Source: Varroa destructor (taxonomy: Eukaryota > Arthropoda > Arachnida > Mesostigmata > Varroidae). Taken from it: a stretch of DNA of 64,000 bases. Position 1 is the stretch's first letter. Every line of letters begins with the position of its first letter. The translations under genes were made by a program, and so were the position numbers. The notes under the pieces were generated by a model. That model was not told the DNA's origin. It saw only the letters and a program-made list of their open reading frames with translations, and searched no databases. This document shows positions 15,127 through 25,099 of this stretch, in pieces. The stretch is taken from contig NW_019211456.1 of the NCBI RefSeq assembly GCF_002443255.2, forward strand, positions 53,237,743-53,301,742, read 5' to 3'.

Positions 15127-17187
15127 GGAAAGTATGTGGACATTTTGAAAATTTTCATTTCACATATCTTCAACACCGAGAGATACCCAACATTTTTCCG
15201 TAGAGAGCGGGAACAGCTGTGCAATGCATTTGCAACACCATTTTTATATTTCTATGGTACTGTTATAGCACTAGTGTAGCTGCAAGAACGACCTGCCGCC
15301 GATTGTTTGCTTCGATAATAGCGTGGTTCCAAAATTTTTTATTTACCTTTGCTGATTTTCTTCCAGTATGTATTCCAGTACTGCTTGATGATTCAACAAG
15401 ATACATGGGAAAGGAAATAGGCGTTGACTACAATTAGAAATTTAGGGGAGACCCTTAACGCTTGTCGCATGAGACTTCACGGATCTTTCTATGTTCGAAG
15501 ATTCAATGGCTTGTGGATACAAATAATTTGTGTAGATGTCTTGTCCCGAATACCGTTTACTTTGTACTTCAAGCTCCGTTGAAATAAGACAGCTCTTCAC
15601 TGTAGGACATTGCACAGAGCATGCTCGACGATCCAGAGAGAAGCAAAGTTGGACGGCGGACGAGGATTTCACGAATAAGCCTGGTTTACACATTCATGAG
15701 TTTTGGATCTAAAAGGAACGCGACAGAGATTCACCAAACACATAAAAGATATTCGAGAAGTACAATCCGGAATTGTCGGTTAGTTGCATTAAAACGTTAA
15801 ATGCTAATCAGTCGCGCTTTCATTACAAATAATGTATACCCCGTAATACACTACACTTCTTGTATGTTTTCGAAATTTCTCTTTCTCTGTTTACTGCCTT
15901 CTGTCATCATTCTGTCTGTAATCGATGAGAACTGGCAAAACTTAATTTTAAAAAATTCTACAGTGCCGTTTTGCTTTGAATCATCGCGTATTGATGAATA
16001 AAGGAAAAGTTAACTAATGTCTTCATGTTGGTACCACTTTTGTTAATCACGCTTTCCGGACGAATTTTTAAATATGTTGAAAACGCGCATGTGAAACTTA
16101 TCTATGTGCACTTTCCATTCAAGTCTATGACTTCGTTCACTGCTTCATTCTGTATTACACCTTGACCTTTTACATTCCAATAATGATGATTGAAGATAGA
16201 AGACAAGAAATAGAAAGGGAACATCGTTGACTAAATTGTTTAATCGAAGACTGATTTGTCTATTCTTTAAGTTTTACAGAAATATATTATATAACTCTAT
16301 CTTTGGCTTTCTTTCTTTTCTAACTAAATCACATGTAAATAAACCTACAAGTTCAACAAAACAGCTAAAACAACAACAAAACCCAACATCTCGAATATAA
16401 TACTTCCGAGCACAAGTGAATACTGTAATGTTTTTCAATTTTTTTAAAATAAAGTGATTTTTTAATTCAATATAACAAGCTATTCATTCAGTTCAAAATC
16501 GTCAAAAATTGGCATTTTTTAGAATAAGAAATAATCCGTGATCACAATTGCGTTAATACTTGCTAACGACCTTCCCCTATATGGTTGCAGAAGCGAGAAA
16601 TCAAGCTGTGTGAGGGCCATGAGCCGCTCCTTCCGTGTTCGCTTTCGTTGTTTATATAAATAGCAAAGCTATTAAGTAACATAAATTGCTAAACTGCTTT
16701 TCCAATTATGTTGATTGTGCTCATCATTAATCTTATGCTCTTTTGCCTGTAAGTGAGAGTTTCTCAACAAACGTCTGCCTTTTATCACGACGAAGACTTT
16801 TCGCGGAAACTTCCCGCAGACCGAGCTTGACAAAAACAAGCAACAATGATATTTACTAACGAAGATAACACACCGATACGAATGAACCAATGATGAACTT
16901 GTTCACGCGACTATCGACACTACTCAACTTGCCATTGTTAGTGGTGTCTCTCGACTGTTGTCAACCTCTACAAATGCCACAAAGATATAAACATTAAGTC
17001 GTACTTTTTTTTTCTTTTTTTGTTTCCTTTACATTTTTTCGTCGTCATTTGCTGGTTTTATGAATAGCTAGTTGCGAGGGCAAGAAAGGTAAGATTAACC
17101 CCAACCGGTCCAACTTAATATTGTGCTTTCGTGTAAATAGTATTATTTTTTTGCTTTTTTTTTGGTAAGGACATTGAGTACCTACAG

Positions 17188-17616
17188 CTAAAGTGCCAAT
17201 GAACGCCCTGCCAACATTCGGAAAGCGAGGGTGGTGATGCTAGTCGTTTGAAAGGTAAAATGAAGTGCGGGATCGGAGGGGGATGTTTTGCAGGAAAATC
17301 GCATAGACCGCGGGTCATCCGGAAGAGCGAGTTTTGAAGCCCTAAGGGTCACAGGTGAAAACGTTTCACAAGTTGCCTTGTGCATCTGTCTGCTGTTAAA
17401 ACAACCGTTACAACGTCGTTTGCGGAGCAATGGCTTAACGAAGCAGCGATAAATTCGGCAGCTCGCTGCTTGATGTTTTCTTGCTGCGTTTCTTACCCGC
17501 TCTGCTTTTTCAGTTAATATGACTACACTACGTGTAGTTGACCGTCTTTGGGGGATGACCCTAGTCATTGTGCGGAAATAAGATGGATGCTGGGGGATAG
17601 CTTCGTAAGACCGCAT
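17188..17616 (-). CDS. Unrecognised 142-codon open frame in a GC-richer patch
   Basis: An ATG-initiated minus-strand frame begins at 17616 and closes with a stop at 17188-17190. The peptide is rich in Arg, Lys, Ser and Thr (for example EKAERVRNAARKHQAAS) and I recognise no domain, signal peptide or membrane segment. A good splice donor, CGG followed by GTAAGA, lies about 40 codons in, so the true unit could be a shorter first exon. The patch (about 17040-18060) is GC-richer than its surroundings, which lowers stop frequency and makes long frames likelier by chance. Either a promoter-proximal exon or a chance frame is possible. Confidence 0.2.
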   Translation of the reverse strand: MRSYEAIPQHPSYFRTMTRVIPQRRSTTRSVVILTEKAERVRNAARKHQAASCRIYRCFVKPLLRKRRCNGCFNSRQMHKATCETFSPVTLRASKLALPDDPRSMRFSCKTSPSDPALHFTFQTTSITTLAFRMLAGRSLAL

Positions 17617-18054
17617 GGTGTCTGTCCATGTAGAGATAGCTACCTCTGTAGCATACGATGCAGTGAAATCTGTTTTTTCGTCACTACATCACTACCATAA
17701 AGAATCAGCCAGGCAACTACAACTGCATTTGATGGTACTATGTTCGTTCGTTCGTAGTTCGTACACCTTGACCCGGGCTAGTAGATTGGCAAGTAGACTA
17801 GGAAGAGCCATTGCCCAATAGATTCCCAACTGACGACCCAGCAGTTTGACCGTGTTACTGCGAGCACTGCCTCTGCGACGATTCCAACCCCTCTCCCCGC
17901 CCGCAGTAGTACTTGCTGCTAATGCGAGGAAGAGAGAATCCGTATCGGGTTCAACAACTAGAAACAGTTAGCCAGTTAAATCCATACAAACTCGTCACGG
18001 TTCAATCAAAGGTTTCGTATGAGCGAAATGTGACATGATTGTTTGACAAGAGTA

Positions 18055-18072
18055 GCAGCAGCAGCAGCAGCA
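18055..18072. repeat. CAG trinucleotide repeat
   Basis: About six uninterrupted CAG units lie at the edge of the GC-richer 17-18 kb patch. The frame they fall in is not evidently coding. Confidence 0.85.
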
Positions 18073-20174
18073 AAATCCTAACATAATGTGTGGTTGCAAG
18101 TATAAATGGACAGATGGATGGCATTGTATATAATGCAATCACCGAATTGGACGGGATATAACAACAATTGAATTAAGATGAAAAGAATAACGACGAGGGA
18201 GAGGGTGTCGAAAAAAATCATTCGACGCCGGTTAATAAACAGGAAGGCATGTACTTGTTGCCCCTGATAGTATTTACCGTTACTGGTTATGTGTTCCCGA
18301 TAAAATCCCGAAAAAAAATCACTATGTTTTAATCTGGACGGTTGACGTCGCATTTTTTCATTTGTGTGCCGCCGTCTTTTCCCTTCTTGTGTGACGTAAT
18401 AGCATGACTAACAGTCGTGATATTGCGAGACTGCCTATGTGGAGTTAGCTCATGACCTAATATCTTAATCCAGGTTGGTGTCTGGGAAACTTAAATAGCC
18501 TGAAAATTGCATAAAATCTGAAATTGTCAATTAATAAAATAACTGCTAGTTGTATAAGGGGGATACAAACATTAATTTATTACATTTTAATAGTTGTGTA
18601 ACAACATAGACTAATCGGGTAATTATCAACTCCGACACATAAATAGTATAATCGACATTTTTCACTATGAGCAAGAAATATATTGAAGTAGATTCCATTC
18701 CAATATAAAACGCAATGCTAGTCACAGGCAACATGAAAAACAACGATGACAACAGTAGTTCAGCAGAGATTTGAGAATGACAAGGACTAGCTTAAGTCGT
18801 GTGTCTTCAAGCGTCGATGCAGTCAACTTCCGTCGGCTGAAGATTTTTTGTGACCGTAAACATGTATATCAAACAATCAGTTAAACGCAACCTTACTCGC
18901 TTAAATTCAAGCATACATATATACGCACGCACACACACAGACGCTATCACACAATCACACAAATAACATATAGATAACTCTTGCTAGTCAACAACAATTA
19001 CAGCCAACTAGCTATGTGGTATATACACGGACCAACAATGATACAATTGTGCAAGTAGATGGCACGTTGATTTTTGATTAGTCACTAAAATAACATTGAA
19101 CAACGTTAGCGACAACTTTTAACAGATCGCCACATTTTTGGACACTGCTATACGGGACAGATTTCCAAGATAATCTTCACTGCAGCAACGGGCAAGATTT
19201 CATTTCCTTTTTGCTGCTGTACCTTGCTCTGCATAGTATCTGACTATTAAATCAAACCATCCGCAGACCATCAGACTGTGTAAGCTACATCATGCTGTAG
19301 CGTAACCGAATGACATGATTCAGAAGACATAGATAGACGCGTAATGAGACTCGAGTGAGAAAGATTATAGCGGCCAGCACTGAATAACGTCGGTTGACTT
19401 TCGCTGACCCACTAGTTAATTCGTTTGTTTTTCTAACGGTAAGCATAAGCAACAAGCAATAACTAATTTTCTCTATTAACGACTGCAAAAGCGTTCCTGA
19501 TCAATTAATACCATGAGTACTGGGGAGACTCACGGTGGGTGAACGCAAATTCTTAATTCGTTCGTAATGAGCAGATTTTTGCAAGTTTTGACATTCAGAA
19601 AGCCTACGATATTGTATTAGCCCTCTAAGTTACTCGGATCCTCACTTGTGCGATTCATTGAACTTCGGCTTAATAATAAACATTAAATATACACAACTAC
19701 GAAAGACAAATACTATAAAATTTCCGAAATTCAGTGATATATCTACTAAGCTACGTCCGGAAACGTAACGTAAAAAAAAAACTAAAAAATATGAATTTAA
19801 AATCAAGATGAACAGGAAACCAACTATGTGCAGATCGTAAAAGATCATAATCACGTGCAACCAAAGCATTGGGACAAAAAGAACGTACACCAAAATAAAC
19901 GAGAGATCTGATCGCTCTTCTCATAGATCAACAGCAGTTGCTGCCGTTGTTGTTCTTGTGCACAAATGTAACAGATGTGTTACGTAGAACAAGGGTGACT
20001 CCTTCGACGAGGCTAACTGGAGTGCCCAACAAGAACGAATCTCGACATGAGCCACAACTATCGAGTTACACGAAAATTATAGCGCAAAGTTGTGTCTATG
20101 ATTTCTGTTATGGAATTTGCTACTACAACTGTAATAATGTATTGATAATTGTTCGCAGAGCAGTTGAAGGTAGG

Positions 20175-21230
20175 TTACCAGCCTCCTCCGTGTCCGCCAC
20201 CACCGCCTCCGCCTCCGCCGAGGTTAATTTCCTGTACCTTGAATGCTTTAGCACCACCGCCTCCTATGTGGCCACCGCCTCCTCCAGATGCCCAATCTCC
20301 GCCGCCACCACCGCCTCCAGAACCGCCGTCGATGACTTTGATTTTGAGCAGCTCTCCACCACCGCCATGTCCACCTCCAAAGCTTCCTCCACCTCCGTGG
20401 CCGGCCCCAAATCCTCCACCCACTTCAGTCACCTTCCACTTTTCACCGCCCCCAAAACCGCCGCCGCTACCACCAGAGGGCCATCCGCCGCCGCCTCCAT
20501 GTCCGCCCCCTCCAAATCCACCACCGATTTCAGTCACTTTCCATTTTTCGCCACCACCAAATCCGCCTGCGCCGCCGGCGGACCACGCGCTGTGTCCTGC
20601 GCCACCAATTTCAGTCACCTTCCATTTTTCGCCGTTACCTCCGCCAGTATGACCGCCGCCCTTACCAAAGTTGAGCGGAATTTCATGACCTTTGCCGATT
20701 TTCACGTCGGGCACTGAAATCTTCCATGAATGGCCACCGCCATGTCCTCTGCCGCTTCCCCCTCCGGACCATCCTCCGTGACCAGCGCCCCCGCCTCCAC
20801 CTGTCATAGAGGAGAGAGCTCCGAGAAGCTGATGCACATCGGTTCCATGACTTTTTCCAATTTTTACATCTGGTACGCTGATCTTGAACGAATGTTTTCC
20901 TCCCCCACTACTACCTCCATGGCCGCCTCCGCCGCCTCCACCTGACCAGCCTCCTCCGCCCCCACTTCCACCACTTGACCATCCACCGCCGCCAGCGCTG
21001 CCACTACCATGACTGCCGCCGTGGCCGCCACCCGACTGCCAGCCCTCTTCCATTTGGCTTTTCATTAAATGAAATGGAACGACAATTGGTACAAATTTGG
21101 CATTTTTTAGAGTCTTAAAAACCTTCTTCAAAACGATCTTTTTGATAATTTTGTGCTTGTCACCCTCCACGACTGCAAACATCATTATTGACGTTAGTAC
21201 AGCTAAACACACTACTAGCATGGACTTCAT
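20175..21230 (-). CDS. Secreted glycine-rich structural protein with modular beta-strand-like repeats
   Basis: A single uninterrupted frame of 351 residues. The start is the first in-frame ATG (21230-21228); its context AACG-ATG has A at -3. Residues 1-23 form a signal peptide (MKSMLVVCLAVLTSIMMFAV, then VEG). Residues 24-60 are a lysine-rich amphipathic segment ending in VPIVVPFHLMK. The rest is Gly/Ser/His/Trp-rich spacer carrying seven short motifs that alternate bulky hydrophobic and charged residues: two copies of KISVPDVKIGK, three of EKWKVTE(I/V)GG, one LLKIKVIDGG and one AFKVQEINLGG. The chain ends GGHGGGW. Secreted glycine-rich proteins of arthropods commonly form cuticle, silk or attachment cement; the exact role is inference. 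A plausible TATA-like box and initiator lie upstream. No canonical AATAAA follows the stop; AATACA at 20142-20137 (minus strand) is a weak candidate. The proline-rich frame on the opposite strand is a shadow of this gene. Confidence 0.85.
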   Translation of the reverse strand: MKSMLVVCLAVLTSIMMFAVVEGDKHKIIKKIVLKKVFKTLKNAKFVPIVVPFHLMKSQMEEGWQSGGGHGGSHGSGSAGGGGWSSGGSGGGGGWSGGGGGGGHGGSSGGGKHSFKISVPDVKIGKSHGTDVHQLLGALSSMTGGGGGAGHGGWSGGGSGRGHGGGHSWKISVPDVKIGKGHEIPLNFGKGGGHTGGGNGEKWKVTEIGGAGHSAWSAGGAGGFGGGEKWKVTEIGGGFGGGGHGGGGGWPSGGSGGGFGGGEKWKVTEVGGGFGAGHGGGGSFGGGHGGGGELLKIKVIDGGSGGGGGGGDWASGGGGGHIGGGGAKAFKVQEINLGGGGGGGGGHGGGW

Positions 21231-21385
21231 CGTTACGACACTTAGTCCCTGGAACAATCACGGTCAACGGAGATGCACGATTTAATAACAGAGAGAGTAC
21301 AGCGGGCCCAAATAGGACCACATACGATTAGAGAACTCCACCTTACGATAGCCCGGCGTCTTGTGGTACGGGGCTGTCTACGAAC

Positions 21386-21421
21386 ACTGATCGACCCTCA
21401 GTGGCCGCACACCTTTTAATA
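21386..21421 (-). promoter_or_regulatory. Putative core promoter of the glycine-rich gene
   Basis: Read on the minus strand, TATTAAAAGG (21421-21412) is followed by the arthropod-type initiator TCAGT (21390-21386). The first T of the TATA-like box lies 33 bases before the presumed +1 A at 21388, the expected spacing. This would give a 5' leader of about 157 bases if unspliced. The assignment rests on motif and spacing only. Confidence 0.45.
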
Positions 21422-23268
21422 CGAACCCAAATCCAGCCCTTTCCCTTTCTCTGCTAAGTGGCCCAATAAATTGTCTTCTGTCTGAAGCTACAATAGAATC
21501 GTTATGTCGGTGGTAACACACGGAGGGCCATAGAAACGTTAAGAGAAGAGGGAATGACTGTTAACAGTGGCAAGAAAGAACTCTTTCTACTTTCCTCTCA
21601 CAGGAGACTATCGGACACATACGGTGCGCTCGGTGCGAACGCAAGTGTCACGTCATTGGCGAAGGTAAACGTTTCGATAGACGAAAGCGCTGAACCACGC
21701 TCAGACGACTTCGGCTAACAGGCCAGAAAACTGAGGCTGTCAAAGATTTACTCCTGGTTGTATATAGATGTCAGTTGCTTAATTTAGTCTTGGCATACGC
21801 TCTTTGCACTACTGTGTCTCGTCAGTATCCCGGTATAATCTTTGTTCTTGAAACTGTTGATTTATGGTAACAGAAACTTATTTGCGGGGTACTTCTAGCA
21901 AAAAAATTAAAAATAGACCACATAATGGTTCTCAGGAAGTGTTTGTTTTCATAGTAATTCCATTTTTTTTAGTGAACTTTTCTAATTTGTTTTTTTATCT
22001 GAACAAGTTTGCTTTTTATCTTTTAAAACCGCTTTTTTTTAAGTATAGCATCTAGGAGTTGCCTCTGCTAGGAGTCCAATCAAGGTGAGTGTTGTTGGGC
22101 TTATCTGAGATTTCCCCAAGGGACCTATGAAACAGCTTGGCAAAAATACAGGTAGCTATAAATTTCGATAATAAATCCTCACTTTTTTTAAATTTCTTAG
22201 TCTTCCTTAATTCGTTAGATTTTCCTTTCTTCATTTTTAGTAATAATTCGGTAACTTTGATACTTAAACCAGCGTGGTGCTATGCTTGTTTGAAATGCAC
22301 TCAAAAAGATGGGCACTTGTTAGCTAGACCATGCCTTCTTAATTCAGTTAGTTGCCGGGATGGGGAGGGGCTGTATTGTTTTCATTAGTCAGCATGGCAT
22401 CGTTCAAGGTAACAGGGCACAATCAAACCACAGTTCGAGTCCAATTCGCTGGACCATTTTTATAGACATTTTTTTTTATTACTTGCTAGTCTTGTCGAAA
22501 TTAGTATTTTTTTTACTTCAAGAGGGTACAATATATGAAAATATGTTTTAACTTAAAAATTGTGTCCTCGTGAGGGCTCTTTACAGCTTCTAAAACCGCA
22601 CATGTTTACGCTTGATACTTGAATTTTCAGCTACGATCTTATTTATGAACGCAGTTACGGAAGCAACCGCAAACATTAAAACTTAAATTGTTCAACTGTT
22701 ATTTTGTCCGATACATCTCGAGATTATGTGACGTTTTCAAGAAAACCAAAGAGATATTAAATTAAAAAACAATCACAACTGAGAAGATGCCAATTTCGTG
22801 GAGTGAACGGAAACTACCTAGAATGTAATTTCTCCGGTAGGTACTTATTGTGATTTTTATACTAGTAGTTAGTTTCCGAAAGAATACATGATTATCGTGT
22901 CAAACCCCAATTTTTTTTTTCGAATACGTTCGGTATCAGTGTCGCCGTTAGGCATTCCATGCCAAACTTATTTACACTAAACTTGCCATTCGCCAAATAA
23001 TCATAACCAAAAACAGTTAATTTTTTTATAATAAAATGACTCCTCTATTGTATGGTAAGGGGTTGTATGCATCTGTTGCTGCTGGACTGCTTGCGTTAAC
23101 ACATTACATTATCCGTTTTCAATAATCCGCTTACAAAATATAATGGAAGTACGAATTTACGTTAATAGTCACGTTTCCTTAGTGCTATAGAATATACAAG
23201 CTATCTATAAAAAGAAGTTTGCCAAATCGTAATTTGTCGGATTCGGGTGATTTAGTGAGCGCTTTGAA
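21422..23268. other. Gene-free stretch upstream of the glycine-rich gene
   Basis: The first 300 bases look GC-richer than average and may hold further promoter elements. Beyond that it is AT-rich with T runs and only short chance frames. Confidence 0.5.
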
Positions 23269-23283
23269 ATGTACTGCACTTAC

Positions 23284-23448
23284 TCAGAAGAAACGATGCA
23301 CGTACCCAGCTGGCTGCATAAGTTAACAAGATGTGGATGTGAATGGATTCCTGAAAAACAAGATTTTTATAAGCCAACACTAGGGTGTATAAAAATCAGT
23401 TGCTGGTTTCACTGTATTTGTAATAGTGGTAAAAAAATTAAAATTGAG
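23284..23448 (+). CDS. Candidate cysteine-rich exon, unrecognised
   Basis: A plus-strand frame (ATG at 23269, open to a TAA at 23479-23481) encodes a compact cysteine-rich peptide: CGC, then GC, C, CIC, with a DFYKPTLGC segment between. A splice acceptor-like TTACTCAG ends at 23283 and a donor GAG followed by GTAATA begins at about 23449. Between them lies an exon-sized unit that keeps the frame. The cysteine spacing loosely recalls small secreted cysteine-rich domains such as single von Willebrand factor C modules, but the match is not good enough to name. No signal-peptide exon was located upstream. Chance remains a real alternative. Confidence 0.25.
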
Positions 23449-24976
23449 GTAATAATCGCTCCGCAATTACGCATACATTAACCGAGCGTACCTAGCACAT
23501 ATTTATCTAGTATTCAATACGTATAAATGTTTTTAGACCGTTGTACAGGAATTTCAAAACCTTAATATGAATTTTGTTTTTTTGTGAACCATTAAAACAA
23601 TTGCAGTTTCTCGAAGTATAAAATTAAAATCGTATTTCTACTGTTATAAAACTGGAAAAAAAATAGAGATATACAAAATGCGTGGTACACAAGTGCTAAA
23701 TAATGTTGGTCCAAGACATTATTTCTACAGAACTGCTAAACGATTTACTAATTTTCATTGCACATATATTTTTTTTAAGTCCGCTGCAGTTTTTCTTCAA
23801 GCGATGAGTATAGAGTTTAATAGCCTGTATTAACTTTGTTCGTAATTTTTTAATTATTAATGGCCTTGCAAACTTCCACAATACCTTTTGCAGTAGTATA
23901 AACAAGAGTTAATACTTCGCTGAGGTTAAAGTATATACATTTATCGTTCCTTTTTATGTATTTACATATTAGGTGAAATAAATTAGGCGTCAGTTGTATT
24001 ACAGCAAATCTGTATTTGGTGAAGGCTATCGACTGGGTACGTGTGGGCATTTTACTTTTACAAGCGGGCTGAAATCTTACCGTTTCCGTTTGAAAAATAG
24101 AGGCTTAACGCAAATAATTATGTACTTTGCCGTCAGTATAGAGGTAGATACACCTAAAAAATCACATAAAAGATCCCTAATTACTTTACCCTAATTACTA
24201 CTAAAAAGTATGGCTATCATCTAACATATTACTAAACTATCCTATACAGGGTTGCAAACATGGACATGTCTGCTAAATAATCGTCGAACTAGGTGTATTA
24301 ATAAAATCATAGTACGTCTATTACCGGCGCCGTACTCTTGTATTCACGTTTAAGGCAGAAACAGGAAGCCTCCATAGTAGCTGTTTGAGTACTAAATGAT
24401 AGACCCAATCATCTACCGGATATGCCTTCATAAACGTTAAGTCTTACAGCCTATTTTTGCAGCTGTTGTACCATTTTTGATTTTTTTACTGTTTTGGCTA
24501 GAAGTTATTGCCGTGAAAGTGTAAGTGGCAGCAGTCAAAGTAACATGTATTATCAATGGTCGATTGAATTTGTGTTGCGAATAGCGACGGCTATGTCCCT
24601 TGTGGAGGTGACACGTGATAGCAAATGTCGAATGCATCGCGACAATGTCAATAAATTCCGTTGCGAAAAGCAACAAATCGCATCTGGTTCAATTATTATT
24701 ACAACTCCTATGACTTCTGCTTGAGATAAATTCGGCCAAACACCAGCCGCTGTTTTCGGTAAATGCTGAAAGTGTGCGCATTAAGGAAATCGTGTTGTTC
24801 TCTGTGTCCACGATGACATCAGCCCTGTTGGCGGCGTCTGTGGCTGTTGTTGCCGACAGTGTCATCTACCTAAAAGTGGATGCTGCAATTGACGTTAGAC
24901 GGATGACCCTACGTTTATCCAGAGGCGGCGCTAGTGCCTGAGTGACAGCCACGAAGGTTACGTACCCTACGGGGGG

Positions 24977-25099
24977 TTAAGTTGAAACCCCGGTAGTTCG
25001 TGCCGTCATCAGCACTCTGCTGACTTCTGTGGCGCTTCGTCGCCCCCGCCGCGCGGCAGCTGCCATCACAACCACAAACAGGGAAATTGGAGCCGCCAT
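24977..25099 (-). CDS. Short frame with signal-peptide-like N terminus in a GC patch
   Basis: A 40-residue minus-strand frame starts at ATG 25099 and stops at 24979-24977. It begins MAAPISLFVVVMAAAA, which would serve as a signal peptide or membrane anchor, followed by the basic cluster RRGRR. It is too short for a confident call. It could be a first exon, an upstream open frame in a 5' leader, or chance in GC-rich sequence. I do not recognise it. Confidence 0.15.
   Translation of the reverse strand: MAAPISLFVVVMAAAARRGRRSATEVSRVLMTARTTGVST

Larger units (their letters stand above)
12245..20174. other. Mostly gene-free region with simple repeats
   Basis: No gene is supportable. The stretch holds a 14-bp perfect palindrome at 13971-13984 (TTGTTAATTAACAA), a compound TA/GA microsatellite at 15089-15126, a visibly GC-richer patch at about 17040-18060 with a longer minus-strand frame (listed separately), a CAG repeat at 18055-18072 and CA-rich sequence near 18922-18941. 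The remainder is AT-rich with only short chance frames. The last part lies immediately 3' of the glycine-rich gene and contains no canonical AATAAA on the minus strand near its stop. Confidence 0.5.

Noticed and set aside
17338..17352. A 15-base sequence (GCCCTAAGGGTCACA) shared with the acceptor of the ceramide synthase exon near 51932-51946
   Set aside because: One or two shared 15-mers are expected by chance within 64 kb, and no longer similarity surrounds it.
20149..20652. Long proline-rich plus-strand frame (runs of PPP)
   Set aside because: It is the antisense shadow of the glycine-rich gene: GGN codons read backwards give NCC proline codons. Signal peptide, repeats and promoter all support the minus strand.
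19938..20717. 259-codon Ser/Thr/Ala-rich plus-strand frame
   Set aside because: It overlaps the glycine-rich gene on the opposite strand and has the composition expected from another antisense frame of GGN-rich DNA. Its 5' part has no homology that I recognise.
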